From positions 372,001 to 436,000 of the forward strand of contig NZ_FNPH01000002.1 of assembly GCF_900107255.1 (NCBI RefSeq): 64,000 nucleotides of DNA, in the 5' to 3' direction. The first letter of the stretch is position 1. The number at the start of each line of letters is the position of its first letter. The notes beneath the pieces are model-generated. The model saw only the letters and a list, made by a program, of their open reading frames with translations. It did no database searches and had not been told where the DNA came from. Of the stretch, positions 35,325 through 44,677 are shown piece by piece. The DNA is from Micromonospora pattaloongensis. Lineage in GTDB: Bacteria > Actinomycetota > Actinomycetes > Mycobacteriales > Micromonosporaceae. A program made the translations under genes and the position numbers.

Positions 35325-35738
35325 ATGGCTGTTGACAAGAGCTCCCTGCCCAGCACCGAGGAGGAGTGGCGGGTACGCCTCTCGCCGGAGGAGTTCCGGG
35401 TGCTGCGCGAGGCGGGCACCGAGCGTCCGTGGACCGGCGAGTACGTGGACACCAAGACTCCGGGCCTCTACCACTGCCGCGCCTGCGGCGCCGAACTGTT
35501 CTCCAGCGCCACCAAGTTCGACTCGCACTGCGGCTGGCCCAGCTTCGACGAGGCGATCCCCGGCGCGATCCGCTACCTGGAGGACCGCTCGCACGGCATG
35601 CTCCGCACCGAGGTGCGCTGCGCCACCTGCGACTCGCACCTCGGGCACCGCTTCGACGGCGAGGGCTTCACCCCGAAGAACGCGCGCTACTGCATCAACT
35701 CGGTGTCGATGACCCTGGAGCCGACCGACCGGGTCTGA
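35325..35738 (+). CDS. msrB: Peptide-methionine (R)-S-oxide reductase MsrB
   Basis: A 137-residue MsrB, which repairs the R form of oxidised methionine in proteins. The zinc site has two CxxC pairs, CRAC (about 49-52) and CATC (about 98-101). The catalytic cysteine is in RYCINSVSM near residue 121, and GWPSF, HCGW and GHRFDG are the family substrate motifs. The length is normal for a stand-alone, soluble, cytosolic MsrB. A GC-rich bidirectional hairpin follows. Confidence 0.95.
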   Translation: MAVDKSSLPSTEEEWRVRLSPEEFRVLREAGTERPWTGEYVDTKTPGLYHCRACGAELFSSATKFDSHCGWPSFDEAIPGAIRYLEDRSHGMLRTEVRCATCDSHLGHRFDGEGFTPKNARYCINSVSMTLEPTDRV

Positions 35739-35742
35739 TCGC

Positions 35743-35779
35743 GCCCCGCGCCGGCCGCGGACGCCGCGGCCGGCGGGGC
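35743..35779. terminator. Bidirectional GC hairpin between msrB and the E-set gene
   Basis: GCCCCGCGCCGGCCGCGG (35743-35760) and CCGCGGCCGGCGGGGC (35764-35779) pair with a two-base bulge and a three-base loop. It lies between two converging genes and can end both transcripts. Confidence 0.7.
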
Positions 35780-35783
35780 ACGG

Positions 35784-36062
35784 TCAGGACAGCACCAGCC
35801 GGCCACCCTGCTCGTCGACGTGGTCGGCGTGCTCGTCGTCGAGCCACACGCCGCCGGTCGCCAGGTAGCGGAAGCGGTACTCCCCGGGCTCCAGCCGGAC
35901 GGTGACCGTCCGGCTGCCGTCGCGGCGGCGCACCAGCTCGTGCCGTCCCGGCTCCCAGCCGTTGAAACACCCGACCACGCTGACCGCGCCGGCCGGGACG
36001 TCGCCGGGGAGGCAGAACGTCACCCGGGTCTTGCTGCCGAACAGTTTGCTGCGCTTGATCAC
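35784..36062 (-). CDS. Isoamylase early-set (CBM48-like) domain protein
   Basis: A 92-residue single-domain protein. The strands TRVTFCLPGDVPAGAVSVVGCFNGW and HELVRRRDGSRTVTVRLEPGEYRFRYLATGGVWLDDEHAD match the N-terminal Ig-like domain of GH13 enzymes and of AMPK beta subunits (CBM48/E-set), which touch glycogen. Here the domain stands alone. The family in actinomycetes is small and its role is unknown; glycogen binding or stress is a guess. Start: the GTG at 36062 (VIKRSKLFG), with the lysine-rich start typical of the family. Confidence 0.82.
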   Translation of the reverse strand: MIKRSKLFGSKTRVTFCLPGDVPAGAVSVVGCFNGWEPGRHELVRRRDGSRTVTVRLEPGEYRFRYLATGGVWLDDEHADHVDEQGGRLVLS

Positions 36063-36227
36063 GGTGTTGCTCCTCCGGTGTCGCACTCGACCCGACGAGC
36101 GTCGCACCGCCGCCGAATGTCGCGAAGCGACACGCCCGGCCAGAGGCCCCGGATTCCCCGTTCCGGTTGCCGACGTCGCGGTCGGGGCGCAGGCTGCTCG
36201 CGGGTGTCCGAACCGGGAGGTTTCGCC

Positions 36228-36488
36228 ATGGCGACCTGTGAGGTCTGCGGCAACGACTACTGGATGACGTTCGAGATCCACACGACGAGCGGCGCCGTCC
36301 ACACCTTCGACTCGTTCGAGTGCGCCATCCACCGGATGGCGCCGGTCTGCGAGCACTGTCAGTGCAAGGTCATCGGGCACGGGGTCGAGGTCGCGGGCCG
36401 GTTCTTCTGCTGCGCGCACTGCGCCCGCTCGGCGGCCGGCACGCAGGGCGCCGAGACGCGCGACGCGGTCGGGGCGCGGCCGAGCTGA
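36228..36488 (+). CDS. Small zinc-ribbon / metallothionein-like protein
   Basis: An 86-residue protein with eight cysteines: CEVC (4-7), C27, C36, CEHCQC and FFCCAHC. Spacing is like a TRASH or other treble-clef zinc ribbon that could bind two zinc or copper ions. A GGGAGG site before the ATG supports the start. The last 20 residues look disordered. The gene resembles short Micromonosporaceae proteins I have seen annotated only as hypothetical. The metal is an inference from the cysteines. Confidence 0.8.
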   Translation: MATCEVCGNDYWMTFEIHTTSGAVHTFDSFECAIHRMAPVCEHCQCKVIGHGVEVAGRFFCCAHCARSAAGTQGAETRDAVGARPS

Positions 36489-36538
36489 CGCGCGGCGCCC
36501 ATCCGGCGGCGGACGCCGGGGCGCTCTACGATCGCCGG

Positions 36539-36994
36539 ATGCAGCCGCAGACCGCCGAGGTGCAGCTCCGGGTGGCGTCCTTCGCCGACCTGGACACCCG
36601 CACCCTGTACGACCTGCTCCGGCTCCGCGTCGACGTCTTCGTCGTCGAGCAGGAGTGCGCCTATCCGGAACTCGACGGACGGGACACCGAGCTGGGCACC
36701 CGGCATCTCTGGCTCGCCCGCGACCGCACGCCCGTGGCGTACCTGCGGATCCTCGACGACGGCGACCGGGAGCGGATCGGCCGGGTCGTGGTGGCCGGCG
36801 CGGAGCGCGGGCGCGGACACGCGGCGCGGCTGCTCGACGAGGCGCTGACCGTGGTCGGGCGGCGCGCCTGTGTGCTGGACGCCCAGGCGCACCTGGTCGA
36901 CTTCTACGCCGGCTACGGCTTCCGTCCGACCGGCCCGGAGTACCTCGACGACGGCATCCCGCACGTGCCGATGCGCCGCGACCCGACGCCCTGA
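36539..36994 (+). CDS. GNAT family N-acetyltransferase, ElaA-like
   Basis: A 151-residue acetyltransferase. The ElaA marks are LYDLLRLRVDVFVVEQECAYPELDGRD at the start and the acetyl-CoA loop RIGRVVVAGAERGRGHAARLL (Q/RxxGxG/A type) in the middle; GYGFRPTGPEYLDDGIPH closes it, close to the ElaA ending. The acceptor is unknown. It is convergent with hemQ with 29 bases between the stops. Confidence 0.9.
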   Translation: MQPQTAEVQLRVASFADLDTRTLYDLLRLRVDVFVVEQECAYPELDGRDTELGTRHLWLARDRTPVAYLRILDDGDRERIGRVVVAGAERGRGHAARLLDEALTVVGRRACVLDAQAHLVDFYAGYGFRPTGPEYLDDGIPHVPMRRDPTP

Positions 36995-37023
36995 TCGTCC
37001 GCGGCGTGCGCAGCGACCGCCGG

Positions 37024-37725
37024 CTACGGCAGCGTGGCGATCAGCTCCGGCACCGAGCGACGCCGCCCGGTGAAGAACGGCACCTCCTCGCGGACGTGCC
37101 GGCGCGCCGTCGAGCCCCGCAGGTCGCGCATCAGGTCGACGATGCGGTGCAGCTCGTCCGCCTCGAACGCCAGCATCCACTCGTAGTCGCCGAGCGCGAA
37201 TGACGCGACGGTGTTCGCCCGCACGTCGGGGTAGCCCCGCGCCATCCGGCCGTGCTCGGCGAGCATCTCGCGCCGCTCGGCGTCGGGCAGCAGGTACCAC
37301 TCGTAGGAGCGCACGAACGGGTAGACGCAGATGTAGGCGCGGGCCTCCTCCCCGGCGAGGAACGCCGGGATGTGGCTCTTGTTGAACTCGGCCGGCCGGT
37401 GCAGCGCCATCTGCGACCAGACCGCGGTGAGCTGTCGGCCGAGCGCGGTGCGGCGGAACCGCCCGTACGCCTCCTGGAGCGCGTCGCTGGACCCGGAGTG
37501 CCACCAGATCATGATGTCGGCGTCGGCGCGCAGCCCGGAGACGTCGTACGTGCCGCGCACGGTCACGTCCTTCGTGGCGAACTGCTCGAAGAGCGACTCG
37601 ATCTCGCTGACGACGTCGTCGCGGAGCGCGGGGAGCGATCCGGAGACCCGGAAGACGGACCACATCGTGTACCGGATCGTGTCGTTCAGCTCCCGCAGCC
37701 GGGCCGCGTTGGTCTGCTCGCTCAT
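37024..37725 (-). CDS. hemQ: Coproheme decarboxylase HemQ (chlorite dismutase family)
   Basis: A 233-residue HemQ. Actinobacteria make haem through coproporphyrin III, and HemQ performs the last step, removing two propionate carboxyls from iron coproporphyrin using peroxide. Marks are [27 protein letters not shown], the tyrosine-rich [58 protein letters not shown]. The start overlaps the hemY stop as ATGA. Together with hemY and hemE this is a haem operon; the ferrochelatase gene is not in the window. Confidence 0.95.
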   Translation of the reverse strand: MSEQTNAARLRELNDTIRYTMWSVFRVSGSLPALRDDVVSEIESLFEQFATKDVTVRGTYDVSGLRADADIMIWWHSGSSDALQEAYGRFRRTALGRQLTAVWSQMALHRPAEFNKSHIPAFLAGEEARAYICVYPFVRSYEWYLLPDAERREMLAEHGRMARGYPDVRANTVASFALGDYEWMLAFEADELHRIVDLMRDLRGSTARRHVREEVPFFTGRRRSVPELIATLP

Positions 37726-39125
37726 GCCGCCAATCCTTCCAGGGCTTTGATGATCTCTTCCGCGGCGGTCTCGCCGGACCGGACGCACACCGGGATCCCC
37801 ACGCCGTCGTAGCCGGCGCCGGCCAGCGCCAGCGTCGGATGCGCCGCCCGCAGCCGGGCCCGCGCCGCCGCGACCCGCGCGACGTGTCCCGGTGCGTACT
37901 GCGGCAGCGCCCCGCCCCAGCGCTGGACGTGGGTCTCCAGCGGCGCCGGCAGCGCGGCGCCGACCAGCGCGGACAGCTCCCGGTGCACGGTCGCCACGAG
38001 CTCGTCGTCGTCGCGCTGCAGCTGCTGCTCCTCGCCGTGCCGGCCGACCGAGGCCCGCACCAGCGCGACCCCGTCCGGGCGGCGCAGGTGCGCCCATTTG
38101 GTGGTGAAGAACGTCGCGGCCTTGGTGAGCGCGCCCTCGACCGCCGGCACCAGGAAGCCGGAGAGTTCCGGCAGCGCCGCCGCCGGCAGCGCCATCGCGA
38201 CCAGCGCGACGCTCGCGTAGTCCAGCTCGCCGACCCGGGCGGCGACGCCGGTGTCGACGCCGGCGAGCAGCCGCGCGGCCGGGCGGGCCGGCAACGCCAG
38301 GACCACCGCGTCGACGTCGACGCGCTCGGGGTCGCGGGTCGGGCCGACGACCAGCCGCCAGCCGGTGCGGGTGGGGGTCAGTTCGCGGACCGCCGCGCCG
38401 AGCCGCAGCTGCGCGCCGCCGGCCGCGGCGACCGCGTCGACCAGCCGGGACAGGCCACCGGAGACGGTGGCGAAGACCGGGGTGCCGGCGGGACGCGGCG
38501 CGGCCGTCATCGCCGCGCGGACCGCTCGGACCAGGGTCGGCTCGACCCGGGCGGCGCGGGCCAGCCCGGGCATGGTCGCGGCCAGCGACAGCTGGTCGGC
38601 GCGGCCGGCGTACACCCCGCCGAGCATCGGGTCCACGAGCCGGTCGACCACGTCGTCGCCGAGGCGCTGCCGGACCAGCGCGCCGACCGCGACGTCCTCG
38701 TCCGGCCCGAGCAGCGGGCCACCGCCATCGGCGTCCCGGTCCGCGTCCGGCCGCGCGACCGCGGCCACCTGGTCCAGATCGCCGGGTACGCCGACCAGCG
38801 TGCCGCGGGGCACCGGCAGCAGCCGCCCGCCGACGACGATCGCCGCCTGCGTGGTGGCCGGATGTACCAGGTCGTCACCGAGCCCCACCCGGCGGGCGAG
38901 CGCGACCGCGGCGGAGTCGCCGCCCGCGGGATCGCGGGTCAGGAAGTTCTCGGCGCCGCGCTCCAGCACCGAACCGGCGAGCTCACCCGTGCGCAGCTTG
39001 CCGCCGAGCGCCCCGGACTGCTCGTACACGGTGACGCGGGTGCCGGCGGGCGCGGCCTCCCGCAACCGCAGCGCGGCGGCCAGCCCGGTGATGCCGCCGC
39101 CGATCACCGCGATCCGTCTCTGCAT
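37722..39125 (-). CDS. hemY: Coproporphyrinogen III / protoporphyrinogen oxidase
   Basis: A 467-residue FAD enzyme. It has the dinucleotide-binding [21 protein letters not shown] start, the second family motif [26 protein letters not shown], and a C-terminal FAD loop [27 protein letters not shown]. In Gram-positive bacteria with HemQ this enzyme (CgoX) oxidises coproporphyrinogen III to coproporphyrin III. The stop overlaps the hemQ start and the start lies 11 bases after the hemE stop. Confidence 0.93.
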   Translation of the reverse strand: MQRRIAVIGGGITGLAAALRLREAAPAGTRVTVYEQSGALGGKLRTGELAGSVLERGAENFLTRDPAGGDSAAVALARRVGLGDDLVHPATTQAAIVVGGRLLPVPRGTLVGVPGDLDQVAAVARPDADRDADGGGPLLGPDEDVAVGALVRQRLGDDVVDRLVDPMLGGVYAGRADQLSLAATMPGLARAARVEPTLVRAVRAAMTAAPRPAGTPVFATVSGGLSRLVDAVAAAGGAQLRLGAAVRELTPTRTGWRLVVGPTRDPERVDVDAVVLALPARPAARLLAGVDTGVAARVGELDYASVALVAMALPAAALPELSGFLVPAVEGALTKAATFFTTKWAHLRRPDGVALVRASVGRHGEEQQLQRDDDELVATVHRELSALVGAALPAPLETHVQRWGGALPQYAPGHVARVAAARARLRAAHPTLALAGAGYDGVGIPVCVRSGETAAEEIIKALEGLAA

Positions 39126-39136
39126 GCCGGTGCCCG

Positions 39137-40219
39137 TCAGCTGGCGCGCGCGGACGCCTCGTGCACGAGCGCGACCACCCGGGTCAGCACCTCGGGGTCG
39201 GTCTCGGGCAGCACGCCGTGGCCCAGGTTGAAGACGTGCCCGGGCGCGGCGCGGCCCTCGGCGAGCACCCGCCGCACCTCAGCCTCGATCACGGGCCACG
39301 GCGCGAAGAGCAGGGTGGGGTCGAGGTTGCCCTGCACCGCCTTGCCCGGCCCGATCCGGGTGACCGCCTGGTCCAGCGGGGTGCGCCAGTCCACGCCGAC
39401 GACGTCCGCGCCGGCGTCGGCCATCGCGCCGAGCAGCTCGGCGGTGCCGACCCCGAAGTGGATCCGCGGCACGCCCGCGTCGGCGAGCCCCTGAAGCACC
39501 GCCGAGGAGTGCGGCAGCACGAACCGGCGGTAGTCGGCGGCGGAGAGCGCCCCCGCCCACGAGTCGAAGAGCTGGACGGCGGAAACCCCGGCCGCGACCT
39601 GCACGCGCAGGAACTCCAGCGTGATCTCGGCAAGCCGGCCGCAGAGCGCGTGCCACACCTCGGGCGCCCCGTGCATCAGCGCCTTCGTCTTCGCGTGGGT
39701 GCGCGACGGCCCGCCCTCGACCAGGTAGCTGGCGAGCGTGAACGGGGCGCCCGCGAAGCCGATCAGCGGGGTCGCGCCCAGCTCCGCGACGAGCAGCCGG
39801 ACCGCCTCGTCGACGTACGACACGTCGTCGACGGTGATCGGGCGCAGCCGCTGCACATCGGCCATGGTGCGGATCGGCTCGTCGACCACCGGCCCGGTAC
39901 CGGGCACGATGTCCAGGTCCACACCGGCGGCGGCGACCGGCACCACGATGTCGCTGAACAGGATCGCCGCGTCCACGCCGTGCCGGCGGACCGGCTGCAT
40001 GGTGATCTCGCAGACCAGCTCGGGGCGGCGGCAGGACTCCAGCATCGGGATGCCGGCCCGGATCTCGCGGTATTCCGGCAGCGACCGCCCGGCCTGGCGC
40101 ATGAACCAGACCGGGGTGTGTGGCACGGGCTCGCCCCGACAGGCGCGTACGAACGCCGATCGGGCGGGTGTGCTCGGGGCTCCGTCGTGGGCTGCGCTGC
40201 CCGGCATGATGGTGGTCAT
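39137..40219 (-). CDS. hemE: Uroporphyrinogen decarboxylase HemE
   Basis: A 360-residue enzyme that turns uroporphyrinogen III into coproporphyrinogen III. The two signatures are present: [16 protein letters not shown] near residue 38 and [19 protein letters not shown] near 140. Also present is [12 protein letters not shown] with the catalytic Asp. The start is chosen at ATG 40219 (MTTIMPGS). A GTG at 40243 and an ATG at 40207 are in frame, and no strong ribosome site is seen for any, so the message may be leaderless. It heads the haem operon and is divergent from the DUF3000 gene. Confidence 0.93.
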   Translation of the reverse strand: MTTIMPGSAAHDGAPSTPARSAFVRACRGEPVPHTPVWFMRQAGRSLPEYREIRAGIPMLESCRRPELVCEITMQPVRRHGVDAAILFSDIVVPVAAAGVDLDIVPGTGPVVDEPIRTMADVQRLRPITVDDVSYVDEAVRLLVAELGATPLIGFAGAPFTLASYLVEGGPSRTHAKTKALMHGAPEVWHALCGRLAEITLEFLRVQVAAGVSAVQLFDSWAGALSAADYRRFVLPHSSAVLQGLADAGVPRIHFGVGTAELLGAMADAGADVVGVDWRTPLDQAVTRIGPGKAVQGNLDPTLLFAPWPVIEAEVRRVLAEGRAAPGHVFNLGHGVLPETDPEVLTRVVALVHEASARAS

Positions 40220-40343
40220 CGGGGCAATCGTGCCACGTGGCACCGGACGTCCGGCACGCAGAGGGCGATCGGGTTGGTCCGGTCATATCCGCGGATCGGC
40301 GCGCCGACCCCACCCGTGGCGGCGGTCGGCTTAGGCTGCGGAC

Positions 40344-40910
40344 ATGAGCTCCCCTCCCACCATGCTGCCCGAGGCGTTCACCCGCGCCGTGGCCGGGCTG
40401 CGCGCGGTAACGCCGCGCGGGGAGATCATGGTCGAGGAGATCGGGGCGCCGCAGCGGCTGGCGCCGTACGCCTTCGCGCTGAGCGCGACGGTGCTGCGCG
40501 ACGGCGACGAGATCGCGACCGGCCGGCTGATCCTGCTGCACGACCCCGCCGGCCATGAGGCGTGGCAGGGCACGCTACGGCTGGTGACGTACGTCACCGC
40601 GGACCTGGAGCCGGAACTTGCCGCGGACCCGCTGCTGCCGGGGGTCGGCTGGACGTGGCTCACCGACGCCCTCGACGCGCACGAGGCGGCGTACATCGCG
40701 ATCGGCGGCACGGTGACCCAGACGATGTCGACCCGGTTCGGCGATCTCTCCGGGCCGCCCCCCGGCGGCGACATCGAGATCCGGGCGTCGTGGACGCCGG
40801 TCAGCGACGACCTGGGAGCGCACCTGCTGGCCTGGTGCGCGCTGCTCGCCTCGACCGCCGGCCTCCCGCCCCCCGGCGTCACGGCCCTGCCCCAGCCCCG
40901 CACCCACTGA
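40344..40910 (+). CDS. DUF3000 family protein
   Basis: A 188-residue cytosolic protein of the actinobacterial DUF3000 family, recognised by PEAFTRAVAGLRAVTPRGEIMVEEIGAPQRLAPYAFAL and GWTWLTDALDAHEAAYIAIGGTVTQTMSTRFG. The role is unknown. Its place between hemE and rnd is conserved in many Actinobacteria and helps place the species. It is convergent with the next gene, with 25 bases between the stops. Confidence 0.88.
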   Translation: MSSPPTMLPEAFTRAVAGLRAVTPRGEIMVEEIGAPQRLAPYAFALSATVLRDGDEIATGRLILLHDPAGHEAWQGTLRLVTYVTADLEPELAADPLLPGVGWTWLTDALDAHEAAYIAIGGTVTQTMSTRFGDLSGPPPGGDIEIRASWTPVSDDLGAHLLAWCALLASTAGLPPPGVTALPQPRTH

Positions 40911-40935
40911 CGCGCTCTTCCTCGGTCGGCGGGGG

Positions 40936-41712
40936 CTAGAGGTACTTGTCGGCCTCCTTGCACGCCTTGTCGGCCTCCTTGGCGAGCTTCTCGAAGGTCC
41001 CCCGGTCGTCGGCCGCCATCGCCCGGCCGAGCGTCTCGAGGCACGTGGCGATGATCTCCTTCTGCCGGGCCTGCTCGTCACGGGCGTTCTTCGTGCCGGC
41101 CAGGTCCTGCTCGACCTGCTTCAGGTTGTCGTTCGCGGTCTCCAGGTCACGCTTCAGCCCGTCGATCTCCTTGGCATTCGCGTCGAGCCGGGCGTCGCGG
41201 TCGCTGACCTGCGCCGTCAGCCGCTGCTCGGTGCTGCTCAGCTCGCTCGACTTCGCGATGAAGAGCCCGGTCATCACGCCGCCGAGCACGAACAGCAGGC
41301 CGGCCACGATCGCGAGCACGGTCGCGCCCCGGCTGCGGCCTGCCCCGGCGCCCGCCGCCGGGTACGGCACGCCGGACATCGGCTGCCCGTAGCCGGGCCC
41401 GGAGACCGGCCCGCCGGGGTACGGCTGTCCCGGCGCCCCCGGAACCGTCGCGGGGCCGGCCGGAGCGCCGGGCTGCCCGCCGAACGGCGGCGCCGACGCG
41501 GGCCCGGCACCGAACGGCGGCGGCGTGTAATCGGCCGGCGGGACCTGCCCGGCGGGCGCGTCCGACGCGGCCGCCGGCATCGTCACCGTCGGGTCCAGCA
41601 GCGCCGGGTGCGGTGCCGGCGGCGACACCGGCGCCGCGCCGGGGGCGTACCCCCGGTCCGGCCCGGCCTCGCCGGCGGGCGAACCGTCGGGGGTGTGCGA
41701 AGGGTGGGACAT
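40936..41712 (-). CDS. Proline-rich membrane protein with coiled coil
   Basis: A 258-residue protein. Residues 1-125 are Pro/Gly/Ala-rich and disordered; one membrane span follows (about 127-151, GATVLAIVAGLLFVLGGVMTGLFIA). Residues 155-220 form a coiled coil (SSELSSTEQRLTAQVSDRDARLDANAKEIDGLKRDLE). The tail has CLETLGRAM and CKEADKYL. No enzyme motif is seen. It is just downstream of a trypsin-like protease gene on the same strand with the same Pro-rich/one-span/coiled-coil plan, so the two may act together. Role unknown. Confidence 0.8.
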   Translation of the reverse strand: MSHPSHTPDGSPAGEAGPDRGYAPGAAPVSPPAPHPALLDPTVTMPAAASDAPAGQVPPADYTPPPFGAGPASAPPFGGQPGAPAGPATVPGAPGQPYPGGPVSGPGYGQPMSGVPYPAAGAGAGRSRGATVLAIVAGLLFVLGGVMTGLFIAKSSELSSTEQRLTAQVSDRDARLDANAKEIDGLKRDLETANDNLKQVEQDLAGTKNARDEQARQKEIIATCLETLGRAMAADDRGTFEKLAKEADKACKEADKYL

Positions 41713-41777
41713 GTTTCCTCCAGGAAGGCGCCCCCACCGGCGCAGTCGTGGCCGGCGAGGGAAAGAGAGCGGAGAGA

Positions 41778-42998
41778 TCAGCAGATTTTGAACTCGTCGC
41801 AGGCCGTCTTGATCGGCACGGCCAGCCCGATGCCCTCCGCGTCGCGCGCCTTCGCGGTCGCGATTCCGACGACCTGCTTCGACCGGTTGATGACGGGGCC
41901 GCCGGAGTTGCCGGGGTTGATCGGGGCGCTGAACTGGATGACCGTCCCGGCGCCGTCCGGGGACTTGCGGAACGCGCTGACCACCCCGGTGGTGACGGTG
42001 TCCTCCAACCCGAGCGGTGCGCCGACCACGACGATCTGCTGCCCCGACTTCACCGCGTCGCCCGCCGGGACCAGCCCGGTGAACTTCCCGTCGGCGCGCA
42101 GCTGCGCCACGTCGTTGGTCTCGTCGACCTTCACGATCGTCGCCGGGAAGCGCTGGTCGCGGCGCTCGATGAAGACCTTCCGCTCGCCGCTGTTCCACAC
42201 CGACTCGACGACGTGGAAGTTGGTGAACAGATTCGTCCCGCCGCCGTTGGCCGGCTTGCCGACCGCGAACGCCGTGCCGGTGAACTCGCCGGCGCTGACC
42301 CGGAACACGCTGGGCAGCACGGCCGAGGAGATCGCCTCGGGGTTGAACACGTCGTCGGCCTGCTTCTCCAGCTGCGCGGCCCGCCCTTCCAGCGCCTCCA
42401 TCCGCCGGCCCTGCTCGACCTGCGCCTCGGCGAGCCGGCGGTCGGCCGCGGCGAGGCGGTCCTGGAGCCGTTGCATCTGATGTGCCTGGAAGCCGACGGC
42501 GCCGCCGAGCGCGAGCACCAGCAGCAGCGCGGTGACGCCGGGCCAGGCCAGGCGGCGCTTCGGCGCCGCCGCCGGGGCGCCGGCGCTGGCCGCGGCCGGG
42601 CCGGCCGGCGGGGCGGCGAACTCCGCCGACGCGGGGGGCTGGGGCGGGGTGTACGGCCGGGGGTAGCCCGCGGAGGGCTCCCAACTCGCGCCCGACGTCG
42701 GGGCGGTGTGCGGGGCGCGGAACGGGTTGGCGCCGGCGTGCGGCGTCGCCGCACCGGTGACGAGCGCGGCCGCCGACGCGGGCTCGACCCGCGGCGGCAT
42801 CGGCCCCGGCCGGAGCTGCGTCGGGTCGCCGGCCCCGGAGACCGGGGCGGCGCTCACGGGAGCGGCGGGCGGGGTGGCGGCGACGGGCGCGGGCTGCGGC
42901 GGGGCCGACGGCGCGAGCGGGGCGGTCTCCCCCGCCTTCGGCGTCGCGTCCTGCTGCGCGCCGGACTGCGCGGCATGCGGGTCGTAGCCACTGCTCAT
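41778..42998 (-). CDS. Membrane-anchored trypsin-like serine protease
   Basis: A 406-residue protease of the S1C type. Residues 1-145 are Pro/Ala-rich, one span is at about 150-167 (PGVTALLLVLALGGAVGF), a coiled coil at about 170-205 (MQRLQDRLAAADRRLAEA). The trypsin fold follows: His in TNFHVVES, Asp in TNDVAQL and Ser in NPGNSGGPV. No PDZ domain is seen. The fold would be outside the membrane. Divergent from rnd; 253 bases of non-coding DNA between the starts hold an A-run (CACAAAAAACAAC) near 43072. Confidence 0.87.
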   Translation of the reverse strand: MSSGYDPHAAQSGAQQDATPKAGETAPLAPSAPPQPAPVAATPPAAPVSAAPVSGAGDPTQLRPGPMPPRVEPASAAALVTGAATPHAGANPFRAPHTAPTSGASWEPSAGYPRPYTPPQPPASAEFAAPPAGPAAASAGAPAAAPKRRLAWPGVTALLLVLALGGAVGFQAHQMQRLQDRLAAADRRLAEAQVEQGRRMEALEGRAAQLEKQADDVFNPEAISSAVLPSVFRVSAGEFTGTAFAVGKPANGGGTNLFTNFHVVESVWNSGERKVFIERRDQRFPATIVKVDETNDVAQLRADGKFTGLVPAGDAVKSGQQIVVVGAPLGLEDTVTTGVVSAFRKSPDGAGTVIQFSAPINPGNSGGPVINRSKQVVGIATAKARDAEGIGLAVPIKTACDEFKIC

Positions 42999-43251
42999 GG
43001 ATCGATGCCCTCCCCTAAGGCGCCTGCTGCCGATCGCCGCCCGGCGGCCGCGTGTTCCATCCCGCGGTCACACAAAAAACAACTCAGCGTACTGATCGGC
43101 AGGGTGGACCGTACCTGCAGGAAAGGGGTTTGTCTTCCCCGGTGTCCGGCTGCTCCCGCACCGCTCACGCTGCGTCACCATCCCGCTCGGCCGCGACGCG
43201 CCGGCCGCCCAGCTCTGCACGTCGGGGGCCGCGCCGAACTAGGGTTGCGAG

Positions 43252-44568
43252 GTGACCGACGAACCACCCCTGCGCCGTCGGGCCGGGCAGCGCGCAGCGG
43301 CGGCCGAGCCGCAGCCGACGGGCGAGGCCGCAACGCCCGAGGCCGTGGCCCCCAGCGCGACGCGCGCCGACCCCGTGCCGCTGACCGCTCCGCGCGAGGG
43401 CACCCCCGCTCCCGTGGAGACCGCCGCCGAGCTGGCCGACGTCGTGGCCGACTTCGCCTCCGGCACGGGCGCCGTCGCGATCGATGCCGAACGCGCCTCG
43501 GGCTACCGCTACAGCCAGCGGGCCTATCTGGTGCAGCTGCGTCGCGCCGGCGCCGGCACCGTCCTGATCGACCCGCTGCCCCTGGCCGACCTGCGCACGC
43601 TGGACGAGGCGATCGCCGACGCCGAGTGGGTGCTGCACGCCGCCAGCCAGGACCTGCCCTGCCTGGCCGAGCTCGGCCTGCGCCCGCGCCGGCTCTTCGA
43701 CACCGAGCTGGCGGCCCGGCTGGCCGGCTTCGAGCGGGTCGGGCTGGCCGCCCTGACCGAGCAGCTGCTCGGCTTCACCCTGGAGAAGCACCACTCCGCC
43801 GCCGACTGGTCGACGCGGCCACTGCCGGAGTCGTGGCTGACGTACGCGGCGCTGGACGTGGAGCTGCTGACCGATCTGCGCGACGCGCTCGCGGTGGAGC
43901 TGGAGCGGCAGGGCAAGCAGGCGTGGGCGGCCGAGGAGTTCGCGGCGCTGGTGGCGTGGGGCGCGCAACCGCCGCGACAGCGGGTCGACCCGTGGCGGCG
44001 CACGTCGGGGATCCACCGGGTGCGCGGCGCGCGGGCGCAGGCGCGGGTACGCGCGATGTGGCGCGCCCGGGACGCGATCGCGGCACGGCGGGACTCGGCC
44101 CCCGGCCGGGTGCTGCCCGACGCGGCGATCATCGCCGCCGCCGAGCTGGATCCGCGGGACGAGCGCACGCTGCTGACCCTGCCGGGCTTCGGCGGTCGCT
44201 CCGTACGACGGTTGGCCCGGACCTGGCTCGACGCACTCGCCGAGGCGCGATCGCTGCCCGACGAGGAGCTGCCGGTGGCGCCGGCCGTCGAGGGACCGCC
44301 CCCGCCGCACCGGTGGGCCGAACGCGATCCCGCCGCGGCCGCGCGGCTGGCCCGGTGCCGCGAGGTGGTCACCCGGACCGCCGCCGCGCACGTCCTGCCG
44401 CCGGAGAACCTGATCGCCCCGGACTCCGTACGCCGGCTGGCGTGGACGCCGCCGGAGGAGATCACGGTGGACGCCGTCTCGGCGACGTTGCGCGGATTCG
44501 GGGCGCGGGCCTGGCAGGTCGGGTTGATCGCGGAGGAGCTGACCGCGGCGCTGACCGGCACCGAGTAG
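43252..44568 (+). CDS. rnd: Ribonuclease D
   Basis: A 438-residue DEDD exonuclease that trims the 3' end of tRNA precursors. After a low-complexity N-terminus of about 55 residues the exonuclease motifs are AVAIDAERASGYRYSQRAYLVQL (Exo I, here with D-A-E), WVLHAASQDLPCLAELG (Exo II) and YAALDVELLTDL (Exo III). Two HRDC-like domains follow (RVRAMWRARDAIAARRDSAPGRVLPD...). It is upstream of the fadA-fadB pair with a 109-base gap, an order found in many Actinobacteria. Confidence 0.92.
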   Translation: MTDEPPLRRRAGQRAAAAEPQPTGEAATPEAVAPSATRADPVPLTAPREGTPAPVETAAELADVVADFASGTGAVAIDAERASGYRYSQRAYLVQLRRAGAGTVLIDPLPLADLRTLDEAIADAEWVLHAASQDLPCLAELGLRPRRLFDTELAARLAGFERVGLAALTEQLLGFTLEKHHSAADWSTRPLPESWLTYAALDVELLTDLRDALAVELERQGKQAWAAEEFAALVAWGAQPPRQRVDPWRRTSGIHRVRGARAQARVRAMWRARDAIAARRDSAPGRVLPDAAIIAAAELDPRDERTLLTLPGFGGRSVRRLARTWLDALAEARSLPDEELPVAPAVEGPPPPHRWAERDPAAAARLARCREVVTRTAAAHVLPPENLIAPDSVRRLAWTPPEEITVDAVSATLRGFGARAWQVGLIAEELTAALTGTE

Positions 44569-44677
44569 CACCGGCACCGGGGTGTGGGCCGGACCACAGC
44601 CGGGCGGGCTGCCGAGCGATAGTTACCGGCGAGTAGCATCCGAGGCACACGCTCGATGTTGGCAAGGAGGCCCTACC

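Noticed and set aside
41613-44636. 1007-residue plus-strand frame
   Set aside because: Antisense to the serine protease and out of frame with RNase D; no recognisable domain.
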